Of a stretch of 6,242 nucleotides of DNA, positions 1 to 5,828 are shown in pieces. Position numbers and translations under genes: made by a program. The stretch's first letter is position 1, and every line of letters starts with the position of its first letter. The notes under the pieces were generated by a model. That model saw only the letters and a list, made by a program, of their open reading frames with translations, did no database searches and was not told the DNA's origin. Source of the stretch: Herminiimonas sp. (GTDB lineage: Bacteria; Pseudomonadota; Gammaproteobacteria; Burkholderiales; Burkholderiaceae); contig JACMQD010000447.1 in NCBI GenBank assembly GCA_014377155.1, forward strand, positions 1 to 6,242, read 5' to 3'.

Positions 1-61
1 AATCGTGCGAACGATGCATGCCGCGCTTGGATGGGGACTTTTTGTTTTGCTGAACAGCCAT
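1..61 (-). CDS. rpmF: 50S ribosomal protein L32, N-terminal part (runs off the left edge)
   Basis: The minus strand reads MAVQQNKKSPSKRGMHRSHD from an ATG at 61-59 and stays open to the window edge. This is the strongly conserved basic N-terminus of bacterial L32, a small protein of the large ribosomal subunit; only 20 codons are present, so the rest of the usual ~60-residue protein lies outside. The start is supported by an AGGAG motif five bases upstream. The gene follows yceD on the same strand after a 127-bp gap, the pairing known from many proteobacteria, where fatty acid and phospholipid genes (plsX, fabH) usually come next. Those genes would lie beyond the left edge and are not seen here. 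Confidence 0.96.
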   Translation of the reverse strand, partial: MAVQQNKKSPSKRGMHRSHD

Positions 62-66
62 GATGA

Positions 67-71
67 CTCCT
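67..71 (-). promoter_or_regulatory. ribosome binding site of rpmF
   Basis: The minus strand carries AGGAG five bases before the rpmF ATG. It is the strongest Shine-Dalgarno match in the window, as expected for a highly translated ribosomal protein gene, and it fixes the start codon. Confidence 0.8.
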
Positions 72-88
72 AAACCTTAAGTTCTAAA

Positions 89-97
89 ATTTTAACA
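89..97 (-). promoter_or_regulatory. possible extended -10 promoter for rpmF inside the yceD-rpmF gap
   Basis: The minus strand reads TGTTAAAAT, an extended -10 (TGn) directly followed by TAAAAT, which matches five of six bases of the -10 consensus. Transcription would start near position 82, giving a leader of about 20 bases that includes the ribosome binding site. No good -35 box lies 16-19 bases upstream, which extended -10 promoters can tolerate. It would allow rpmF to be transcribed independently of yceD. This is inferred from motif match alone. Confidence 0.38.
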
Positions 98-188
98 CAG
101 CCGGTACGCAGTTTGATAACGCAACGGCAATTTCGCTTCGATCCCAACTGAAACTTGTTGTGCAAACCAAGCGCAACCGGTCCTGTTT

Positions 189-683
189 TTACATCAAATC
201 TTTCAATACTGCAAACGGTGATGGCTTCGCGGTACTTTCCTGCAATGCGATTTTTGTCGAATCGGGGCAGACATCGTGCTTCGGCGACAGCGGCAATTTC
301 AACAGTGCTTCGTCTTCAACTAACGCATAAATATCCAGCGCCTTGGCACCCACGATCACGTCGATCGAGTCGTCCGACAGCAATGCGTCGATTTCATCGG
401 CCTGGACCTCGTCCTTTGCCAGGATCAGCACAGACTTCGATGCCATGTCGAAAGCAAACGGGGTCAGGCAACGCTGACACATCAGATGTGTCGTGCCTGA
501 CAGCGTGAGCGTCAATTGCAAGTGGCCGATCCGGTCCGCGCCGCCTTCCAGCGACCAGTGCAAAGAGTCGGACGGCTCCAGCGACTCGGCGGCCAGTCTG
601 GGCAGACTGGCCAATGCAACCTCGCCTTGCCGTGTCTCTTGACGCCGACTGAATTCAAACGTGTCGATTACAGTAGTACTCAT
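189..683 (-). CDS. yceD: YceD/DUF177 family 23S rRNA accumulation protein
   Basis: A 164-residue protein with the hallmarks of the YceD (DUF177) family: an N-terminal segment VIDTFEFSRR, a central CQRC pair (Cys69 and Cys72) followed by LTPF, and a C-terminal block with LVEDEALLKLPLSPKH and then DVCP (Cys139). Full length for the family. In E. coli and plants, members are needed for normal 23S rRNA levels; the molecular role is not settled, and the cysteines suggest possible metal binding. The ATG at 683 gives the expected N-terminus. It lies upstream of rpmF on the same strand, the usual arrangement, and a TTGACT/TATTAT promoter precedes it. No clear Shine-Dalgarno sequence is visible before the start. 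Confidence 0.93.
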   Translation of the reverse strand: MSTTVIDTFEFSRRQETRQGEVALASLPRLAAESLEPSDSLHWSLEGGADRIGHLQLTLTLSGTTHLMCQRCLTPFAFDMASKSVLILAKDEVQADEIDALLSDDSIDVIVGAKALDIYALVEDEALLKLPLSPKHDVCPDSTKIALQESTAKPSPFAVLKDLM

Positions 684-711
684 TGCTTTAGCCGAGCCCG
701 GAAAACCTGCG

Positions 712-741
712 ATAATAACAGGCTTTTCGCTTATAAGTCAA
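712..741 (-). promoter_or_regulatory. sigma-70-type promoter of yceD-rpmF
   Basis: On the minus strand TTGACT (741-736, five of six consensus) is followed after 18 bases by TATTAT (717-712, five of six). Transcription would start near 705, about 20 bases upstream of the yceD ATG. This is the best-matching promoter I can see in the window. It lies in the short divergent gap shared with yceF, so the two transcription units may influence each other. Confidence 0.68.
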
Positions 742-774
742 AGCCTTACGGGCATGGCACACCATAATTCCACT

Positions 775-1413
775 ATGTCTTCACAGATTCCACGCCAGTC
801 GCTCCCGCCGCAATTGATTCTTGCATCGAGCTCACCATATCGCGCTGAATTGCTCTCTCGTTTGGGCTTGCCTTTCGCCGTGGAGACGCCAGACATCGAT
901 GAGTCACCGCGTGCCGGCGAAGCACCCGACCAGACGGCGATGCGCCTGGCGCAAGATAAGGCTGAAACAATTTCGCGGCGCTTTCCGGATGCACTGATCA
1001 TCGGATCTGACCAGGTCGCCACATTGGACGGCGAGCAGATCGGCAAACCTGGCAACCACGAAAACGCCTTGAAACAGTTGCAGAAAATGCGCGGACGCCA
1101 AGTCACTTTCCATACTGCCTTGTGCTTATTGAACCCACGCGCAAACGGCCCGCATCAGGCATGCGCTTTGGAGAACGTTCGAACTCTCGTTACCTTCCGT
1201 CAACTCGACGATGATGAACTCGATGCCTACCTGCACATTGAGCAGCCTTATGATTGCGCAGGCAGTGCCAAAAACGAAGGCTTGGGCATTGCTCTGATCG
1301 AAAAAATCGAGAGCGCCGATCCCACTGCCCTGACCGGCTTGCCATTGATCGCGCTAACCGGCATGCTGCGCGACGCCGGCGTACGCTTGTTTGGCTTGCC
1401 GCAATACGTATAA
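775..1413 (+). CDS. yceF: Maf-family nucleotide pyrophosphatase, YceF type (7-methyl-GTP pyrophosphatase)
   Basis: A 212-residue Maf-like protein. In order it shows the N-terminal nucleotide-binding motif LILASSSPYRAELL (residues ~14-27), LIIGSDQVATLDG (~74-86) with the catalytic-type Asp79, GKP (90-92), and YDCAGSAKNEGLGI (~159-172) followed by GLPLIAL. The CAGS version of the motif, rather than GYAG, and the GSDQV stretch match the YceF subgroup, whose E. coli member hydrolyses 7-methyl-GTP; substrate here is inferred from the subgroup. The ATG at 775 puts the conserved core about 13 residues in; an in-frame ATG at 754 is possible. Neither has a good ribosome binding site. The frame is also open upstream to a GTG at 661, but that would run into yceD and is unlikely. 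The gene is divergent from yceD, as in E. coli. Confidence 0.94.
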   Translation: MSSQIPRQSLPPQLILASSSPYRAELLSRLGLPFAVETPDIDESPRAGEAPDQTAMRLAQDKAETISRRFPDALIIGSDQVATLDGEQIGKPGNHENALKQLQKMRGRQVTFHTALCLLNPRANGPHQACALENVRTLVTFRQLDDDELDAYLHIEQPYDCAGSAKNEGLGIALIEKIESADPTALTGLPLIALTGMLRDAGVRLFGLPQYV

Positions 1414-1448
1414 ATTCTGCAATTTTCCCACCACCTTGATCGCACACC

Positions 1449-2201
1449 ATGCCCGGCATTCTTTATCTTATTCCTAATGCGCTTGGCGAATCCGATACGT
1501 CCCGCCCCGATCCACTGTCCGGCATCATTCCCGACAATGTGCAAGCCATCACTGCCAGCCTGGATTATTTCATCGCTGAAAATGCCAAGACGACGCGTGC
1601 CTTTCTTAAAATTTTGGCGATAGCGCATCCGTTGGCAAAGTTGCTGCAAGACATTCAAATTTCCGAACTGAATGTGAATACCGACGTGGCAATGTTGCCT
1701 TCGTTGCTCGCGCCACTTCTATCGGGCCGAAATGCCGGCCTCATTTCCGAGGCGGGCGTGCCGGCTGTTGCCGACCCAGGCGCCAATCTGGTACGGCTGG
1801 CGCATCAGCACAACATTATCGTCAAGCCGCTTGTAGGACCGTCTTCACTTTTGCTGGCAGTCATGGCCAGTGGCTTGAACGGGCAGCGTTTTGCATTCAA
1901 TGGCTACTTACCGATCGATGCACCACAACGCACTAAACGGATCAAAGAGCTGGAAGATCGCTCGCGCAAAGAACGCCAGACACAGTTGTTCATTGAAACC
2001 CCTTACCGTAATGGTGCATTGCTCGAGGCGCTGTGCAATACATGCAGTCCGGCGACCTTGATTTGCACAGCGACCGATCTGACGTTACCCGGTGAGGCGA
2101 TCAGAACTCAATCTGTGCAGAAATGGAAGGGCGACCTGGCGCGCAAACAGACACCGGATTTGCAGAAAAAGCCGACCGTTTTTTTGATGCTGGCAGAATA
2201 G
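1449..2201 (+). CDS. RsmI-like SAM-dependent methyltransferase (tetrapyrrole methylase fold)
   Basis: A 250-residue protein related to RsmI, the 16S rRNA C1402 2'-O-methyltransferase. Recognisable blocks are GLISEAGVPAVADPG (residues 97-111), equivalent to the RsmI LISDAGTPL...DPG SAM-site segment, GPSSLLLAVMASGLNG (130-145), FAFNGYLP (148-155) and FIETPYRN (181-188). It differs from true RsmI in two ways: the N-terminus reads LYLIPNALGE instead of the usual LYVVATPIGN-type strand, and it is about 35 residues shorter than the E. coli enzyme. It is therefore probably a paralog with its own, unknown substrate rather than rsmI itself. It starts 35 bp after yceF on the same strand, so the two are likely co-transcribed. 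No Shine-Dalgarno sequence is evident before the ATG. A strong terminator follows seven bases after the stop. Confidence 0.88.
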   Translation: MPGILYLIPNALGESDTSRPDPLSGIIPDNVQAITASLDYFIAENAKTTRAFLKILAIAHPLAKLLQDIQISELNVNTDVAMLPSLLAPLLSGRNAGLISEAGVPAVADPGANLVRLAHQHNIIVKPLVGPSSLLLAVMASGLNGQRFAFNGYLPIDAPQRTKRIKELEDRSRKERQTQLFIETPYRNGALLEALCNTCSPATLICTATDLTLPGEAIRTQSVQKWKGDLARKQTPDLQKKPTVFLMLAE

Positions 2202-2207
2202 CCCATG

Positions 2208-2236
2208 AAAAACGGCAGCCATGGCTGCCGTTTTTT
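2208..2236 (+). terminator. Rho-independent terminator, probably bidirectional
   Basis: A nearly perfect palindrome: CGGCAGC pairs with GCTGCCG around a CATG loop. It is flanked by five A residues on the left and six T residues on the right, so the RNA has a GC stem and a U tract in either direction. It begins six bases after the stop of the RsmI-like gene, ending the yceF transcription unit. Read on the minus strand it could also end transcripts coming from sppA, which has no closer terminator, or from the small-RNA candidate in this gap. Confidence 0.9.
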
Positions 2237-2361
2237 GCCCCTGAAGGCCCCGCATGAGAAACATTGCGTTTCTCGTTATCGTATCATCGATACGAAGCTA
2301 CATCTTGTTGGCATCATCGGATTGATTCACTCAATAGTAAGTCCCCTTGAACGATGTCGAT
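2208..2361 (-). ncRNA. candidate small RNA in the convergent gap (unproven)
   Basis: The minus strand has TTGAAT (2395-2390), a 16-base spacer and TATATT (2373-2368), a plausible sigma-70 promoter that would start RNA near 2361. A transcript from there would pass perfect 7-bp hairpins at 2295-2279 and 2274-2256 and end at the terminator at 2236-2208, with five T on this strand: about 150 nt in all. No credible protein is encoded. Motif matches in AT-richer DNA occur by chance, and the hairpins could equally belong to the sppA 3' UTR. No resemblance to a known small RNA is claimed. Confidence 0.25.
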
Positions 2362-2438
2362 CCGTTCAATATAGAACAACTACGCAAGAATTCAAGCCCA
2401 TAATTTAGCGTGATGTAACGGCAAACCCGCGCGCTGCT
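2237..2438. other. non-coding convergent gap with several perfect inverted repeats
   Basis: No gene is supported in this 202-bp stretch between the terminator and the sppA stop. It holds GAGAAAC/GTTTCTC (2256-2274, 5-base loop), TCGTATC/GATACGA (2279-2295, 3-base loop), ATTGA/TCAAT (2321-2335, 5-base loop) and TTGAACG/CGTTCAA (2347-2369, 9-base loop). The DNA is visibly more AT-rich than the flanking genes. The repeats are directly read; any role in RNA 3' ends or small RNA structure is inference. Confidence 0.7.
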
Positions 2439-3440
2439 TCAACGCAATGCAGGCTTGACGCTACCGATAAGCAGCTTGGCGGCGCCGGCGCCCATTGCAG
2501 CACCGAATTTCTTCAATACGCGCTCCGACAGTCCTTCATGTTGCGTGTAATCGACCATGTCTTCGGCCTTTAATTCATCGCGGGCCACACTATTGATCGT
2601 GCCAAAACCGTCTGCCAAGCCTAGTTCAACCGCCTTTGAGCCGCTCCAGAACAGGCCGGAAAAGGTTTCGGGCGTTTCTTTCAGGCGCTTGCCGCGGCCT
2701 TTACGCACTACTTCGATAAATTGCTGGTGGATTTCATTGAGCATTTCCTGTGCGAAGGCTGCCTGTTTCGGCGATTGGGCACTGAACGGGTCTAGAAAAC
2801 CCTTGTTCTCTCCCGCCGTAAGCAGGCGGCGCTCGACGCCTACTTTTTCCATGAGGCCGGTGAATCCGAAGCCGTCCATGAGTACGCCGATCGAACCCAC
2901 GATACTGGCCTTATTGACAAAGATCTTGTCGGCGCCGGCAGCGATGTAATACCCACCGGAGGCGCACATTTCGTCAACCACGACGTACAAGGGCTTTTGC
3001 GGATATGCCTTGCGCAACCGCAGCATTTCATCGTTGATCATGCCGGCCTGGACCGGACTCCCACCGGGACTATTGATGCGCAGGATGACGCCGACGGAAT
3101 CCGCGTCGGCATATGCCCTGTTAAGTGCCGGAATGACCGAATCGGCGGCACCGCTGCCGCCACCTGCTTCGATGGTGCCATCGATTTCAACCAGCGCCGT
3201 GTGCGGCCCGACGGTTTCCATTTCCGCGCCACCGAGGTCGAATGCGATCCAGGCTGCCGCCACGATCAAGCCCAGCGTCAACAGTTTGAGCAATGTGCTC
3301 CAACGCCGCCGCGCACGCTGCTCCGTCAGCGAAGCAAATGCAAGTTTTTCGAGAAGATCGCGTTCCCATCCTGCTTTGCTAGTCTGGGATGCGGGAATAC
3401 TGGCATCGGCATTGCTATCGAATTCGTTATTACTCATCAT
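2439..3440 (-). CDS. sppA: signal peptide peptidase SppA, short (36K) type, S49 family
   Basis: A 333-residue membrane-anchored serine protease that degrades signal peptides left in the membrane after secretion. An acidic then basic N-terminus (RARRRW) leads into one membrane segment at ~50-68 (LLKLLTLGLIVAAAWIAF), so the protease domain should face the periplasm. The S49 core follows: VEIDGTI, RINSPGGS (121-128), the nucleophile block CASGGYYIAAGADKI with Ser161, then NKASIVGSIGVL. AGENKGFLDPFS contains Lys213, the likely general base by comparison with the short Bacillus-type enzymes. The length fits the short form rather than the duplicated ~600-residue E. coli form. The start is uncertain: ATG codons at 3440 and 3437 and a GTG at 3446 are all in frame, and GTGAGA may serve as a weak ribosome binding site. 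It starts 27 bp after the Rieske gene and is the last gene of the rluC-HAD-Rieske-sppA series. Confidence 0.92.
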   Translation of the reverse strand: MMSNNEFDSNADASIPASQTSKAGWERDLLEKLAFASLTEQRARRRWSTLLKLLTLGLIVAAAWIAFDLGGAEMETVGPHTALVEIDGTIEAGGGSGAADSVIPALNRAYADADSVGVILRINSPGGSPVQAGMINDEMLRLRKAYPQKPLYVVVDEMCASGGYYIAAGADKIFVNKASIVGSIGVLMDGFGFTGLMEKVGVERRLLTAGENKGFLDPFSAQSPKQAAFAQEMLNEIHQQFIEVVRKGRGKRLKETPETFSGLFWSGSKAVELGLADGFGTINSVARDELKAEDMVDYTQHEGLSERVLKKFGAAMGAGAAKLLIGSVKPALR

Positions 3441-3467
3441 TCTCACTTTTTGCGTTTGCTGGAAAGC

Positions 3468-3839
3468 TCATGCTCTCGCAGGCCTTACATAATCATCTGG
3501 TTGCCAATAAATTTTTTCGCCCTCTTCCAGCACCGCAATCGGACGCAAGCGCCCGCCGCGGCATGGTCCACCCAGACATTGGCCACTTTCAGGCGCATAG
3601 ACTGCGCCATGTGTTGCGCACATCAGGTACAAACCGCTCGATTCGAAAAATTCGCCTTGGGCCCAGTCGAGCTCGATCGGAACATGCGCACAGCGGTTGA
3701 CATAACCGTAAGCAACCCCGCTGAACCGGATCACGAAACCGGTGGTATCTTCTCCACCAGCCGTAATGGGAAAGCGCACGCCTTTGCCGCCCTCGACCAA
3801 GGCAGCCGATTCGCATACTTCGATCGTGACGTCGCTCAT
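3468..3839 (-). CDS. small soluble Rieske [2Fe-2S] protein
   Basis: A 123-residue single-domain Rieske protein. The two cluster-binding boxes are visible: CAH (Cys50, His52) in VNRCAHVPIELDW, and CATH (Cys74, His77) in YLMCATHGAVYAPESGQC. Together they give the Cys-X-His / Cys-X-X-His ligand set of Rieske proteins, with two more cysteines at 88 and 93 in the GQCLGGPC loop. There is no signal peptide, membrane segment or oxygenase catalytic domain, so it looks like a cytoplasmic ferredoxin-like electron carrier. The redox partner and pathway cannot be read from the sequence. It begins only five bases after the HAD phosphatase stop and has no clear ribosome binding site of its own, which suggests translational coupling, and it precedes sppA by 27 bp. 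Confidence 0.9.
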   Translation of the reverse strand: MSDVTIEVCESAALVEGGKGVRFPITAGGEDTTGFVIRFSGVAYGYVNRCAHVPIELDWAQGEFFESSGLYLMCATHGAVYAPESGQCLGGPCRGGRLRPIAVLEEGEKIYWQPDDYVRPARA

Positions 3840-3844
3840 ATCGA

Positions 3845-4504
3845 TCAGGCGTTTTCGACAAGCCAGGCGTGCAATTGCGCCACCGAAGCGGAGCCGTGCA
3901 GCGGCGCCAAGGCAGTAAGCTCCGGCTCGGAATGCGCACCGTAATGCACCGCAATCCCCGCGGCACCGGCGTTGATCGCCATTTGCAGATCATGGGTGGT
4001 GTCGCCGATCATCACAGTGCGCTTCATGTCTTGCCCAAGTTCGCGCGTCAGTTCTTGGAGCATCGCCGGATGCGGTTTCGAAAAAGTCTCGTCCGCGCAT
4101 CGGGTCGCGTCAAACAACGAAAACAGCTTGGCCACATCCATTGCCCGGTTCAGCCCGACCCGACTCTTGCCCGTGGCAACAGCGAGGAAATAACCCTGCT
4201 GTGAAAGATCGACCAACATTTCCCGTGCGCCGTCAAAAAGAATCAAGTCATGATCGCGCGCTAAGTAGTGATAGCGATAACGCTCCACCATGCGTGGGTA
4301 GTATTTCGGGTCGATGCCCGGCATGGCTGCCTGCATGGCATCCATCAGGCCCAGTCCGATCACGTACGCGGCCGCCCGGTCGTCGGGTATCGGCAAGCCC
4401 AGATCTTTTGCCGATGCTTGAATGCATTTGACAATCGTTGCCGTACTGTCCATCAAGGTGCCATCCCAATCGAATACGATCAGGTCAAATTGCTTTCTTG
4501 CCAT
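3845..4504 (-). CDS. HAD-IA family hydrolase, phosphoglycolate phosphatase-like
   Basis: A 219-residue haloacid dehalogenase-like phosphatase with all four motifs: FDWDGTLMDS (Asp12 nucleophile, Asp14 acid/base), AVATGKS (Thr111), SKPHPAML (Lys143) and MIGDTTHDLQMA (Asp168 and Asp172, Mg2+ ligands). A helical cap lies between motifs I and II (residues ~16-85), typical of subfamily IA. The nearest well-known relatives are Gph-type phosphoglycolate phosphatases, which clear 2-phosphoglycolate from DNA repair or oxygenase activity, but HAD-IA substrates are hard to assign, so the activity is left open and no symbol is given. The ATG at 4504 places motif I at the expected position. The gene follows rluC by 68 bp and is immediately followed by the Rieske gene. 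Confidence 0.91.
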   Translation of the reverse strand: MARKQFDLIVFDWDGTLMDSTATIVKCIQASAKDLGLPIPDDRAAAYVIGLGLMDAMQAAMPGIDPKYYPRMVERYRYHYLARDHDLILFDGAREMLVDLSQQGYFLAVATGKSRVGLNRAMDVAKLFSLFDATRCADETFSKPHPAMLQELTRELGQDMKRTVMIGDTTHDLQMAINAGAAGIAVHYGAHSEPELTALAPLHGSASVAQLHAWLVENA

Positions 4505-4572
4505 TGATTCTGCCGTTCGCGCCGACAGCCCCTTCGTGTTCTGTAATAGTTACTTTCGCTCTTGCCGACGGC

Positions 4573-5580
4573 TTAGAGTGAAACTTTTTCAAGCGTTTTT
4601 AAAAATTGCGTGCATTCCGGTGGCAGTGGTGCGTTGAGCTTGACCTGCTGGCCTGATTCCGGATGGGTGAAAATGATCTGGTGCGCATGAAGAAACATGC
4701 GCTTCAACACCCCGCGGCTGCCATCGATTTTTTGTAAAGCGCGGTTGAGTGCAAAATCGCCGTATTTATCGTCGCCGGCGATCGCAAAGCCGCTCGAAGC
4801 CAGATGCACGCGGATCTGATGCGTTCGTCCTGTTTTCAACTCGGCTTCGAGCAACGCGTAATCCGTGTATTTTTGCACAAGGTTGAAAATCGTGTGCGAT
4901 GCCATACCATCGGCCTGTACTCTGACCCGACGTTCGCCATCAGGCGCGTTGAATTTATGCAGGGCCAATTTAATATGTTGCCGCGCATTCTTCCAGTCGC
5001 CGTGCACCAGCACGAAATACCGCTTATCCAGCAGTCCCTCGCGGATCTGTTCATGCAGGTTGGTCAACGCCGACCTTTTTTTGGCCAGCAACAAAATGCC
5101 CGAAGTATCGCGGTCCAGACGATGCACCAGTTCCAAAAATTTCGCATCCGGACGCGACGCGCGCAACTGTTCGATGACGCCGTAACTGACGCCGGAACCA
5201 CCGTGCACTGCCACGCCAGCAGGCTTGTCGATGACTAGCATGTGACTGTCTTCGAGCAAAATCTTGAACTCGGCCCCCGGTGCGGTTTGCGCCGGCTTTT
5301 CGGCCAGACGCACAGGTGGCACACGCACGACGTCGCCTTCCAGCAGCCGGTAGGTCTGGTCGATTCGTCCCTTGTTGACCCGCACTTCGCCCGAACGCAG
5401 CACCCGGTAAATGTGACTTTTGGGTACGCCCTTGCAAATCCGCAGCAAGAAATTATCGATGCGCTGGCCAGCCTCTTCGTCGGAAATGGTAAGCAGCTGG
5501 ACTTGTGGCGGGACTTGCAACGCTTGGGAGGCGGGCGCCGCAGGAAGCGCCTTCCCAGAAAATCTCGCTAAGTCCTTCAT
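4573..5580 (-). CDS. rluC: 23S rRNA pseudouridine synthase RluC
   Basis: A 335-residue RluA-family pseudouridine synthase that isomerises uridines in 23S rRNA (positions 955, 2504 and 2580 in the E. coli enzyme). An S4 RNA-binding domain lies at residues ~37-92 (AGQRIDNFLL, KGVPKSHIYRVLRSGEVRVN), followed by the catalytic domain with LEDSHMLVIDKPAGVAVHGG and the catalytic motif HRLDRDTSG, where Asp156 is the expected nucleophile. RTHQIRVHLAS (~252-262) and GDDKYGD are further family blocks. The ATG at 5580 is preferred; the frame is open to a TTG at 5604, but that lies in an AT-rich promoter-like stretch. No Shine-Dalgarno sequence is present. It is divergent from rne, a conserved arrangement, and heads the series with the HAD phosphatase, Rieske protein and sppA. 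Confidence 0.94.
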   Translation of the reverse strand: MKDLARFSGKALPAAPASQALQVPPQVQLLTISDEEAGQRIDNFLLRICKGVPKSHIYRVLRSGEVRVNKGRIDQTYRLLEGDVVRVPPVRLAEKPAQTAPGAEFKILLEDSHMLVIDKPAGVAVHGGSGVSYGVIEQLRASRPDAKFLELVHRLDRDTSGILLLAKKRSALTNLHEQIREGLLDKRYFVLVHGDWKNARQHIKLALHKFNAPDGERRVRVQADGMASHTIFNLVQKYTDYALLEAELKTGRTHQIRVHLASSGFAIAGDDKYGDFALNRALQKIDGSRGVLKRMFLHAHQIIFTHPESGQQVKLNAPLPPECTQFLKTLEKVSL

Positions 5581-5584
5581 TTTG

Positions 5585-5613
5585 AATATATAATTGTTTC
5601 GCAACGATTACAA
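5585..5613 (-). promoter_or_regulatory. candidate promoter of rluC, almost touching the start codon
   Basis: On the minus strand TTGTAA (5613-5608, four of six) and TATATT (5590-5585, five of six) are 17 bases apart, an ideal spacing. Only four bases separate the -10 box from the rluC ATG at 5580, so transcription would start at or next to the A of the ATG. The same AT-rich block holds a perfect TATAAT on the plus strand (5589-5594), facing rne but with a poor -35 box. Confidence 0.42.
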
Positions 5614-5800
5614 ACCGGTGCTGGTGTAAGAATAAAAAACACATTCTACACAGGGGCGTCTCCATCGGCCTCGCCAATTTGCAAATTCGATGGAAAAGAT
5701 GTGTATGCAGCATCGCTGTGCGAGTCAGGGTTGCACCGTCGTTGTAATCGGATAGCGCGCATGGATGCTGGACAAGAATGTTTGGTTTACAAGGATATGT

Positions 5801-5828
5801 CCGGCAAGCTCATGATCGAGCTTGCTGG
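5801..5828 (+). promoter_or_regulatory. strong hairpin in the presumed rne leader
   Basis: CCGGCAAGCTC (5801-5811) pairs with GAGCTTGCTGG (5818-5828) around the loop ATGATC: 11 base pairs in RNA, ten Watson-Crick and one G-U. No T tract follows, so it is not a standard terminator. It is the longest stem seen in this region. Whether it lies in the rne transcript depends on where the promoter is. Confidence 0.55.

Noticed and set aside
683..716. Plus-strand TTGCTT ... GATAAT as a yceF promoter
   Set aside because: The spacer is 22 bases, too long for a normal sigma-70 promoter.
661..774. N-terminal extension of yceF from a GTG
   Set aside because: It would overlap the 5' end of yceD and the yceD promoter; Maf proteins begin close to the LILASSS motif.
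2205..2408. 67-codon plus-strand frame after the RsmI-like gene
   Set aside because: It starts inside the terminator hairpin, has no ribosome binding site, and its sequence looks like translated non-coding DNA.
2997..3944. Long 315-codon plus-strand open frame
   Set aside because: It lies antisense across sppA, the Rieske gene and the HAD gene, all of which have clear family motifs; its translation has no recognisable domain and is rich in Arg, Cys and His as expected of a shadow frame.
5581..5604. Eight-residue extension of RluC from a TTG
   Set aside because: The extension covers the likely -10 box, has no ribosome binding site and adds nothing recognisable; the ATG at 5580 is simpler.
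5643..5648. Minus-strand TAGAAT as an alternative rluC -10 box
   Set aside because: No acceptable -35 box or TGn extension lies at the right distance.
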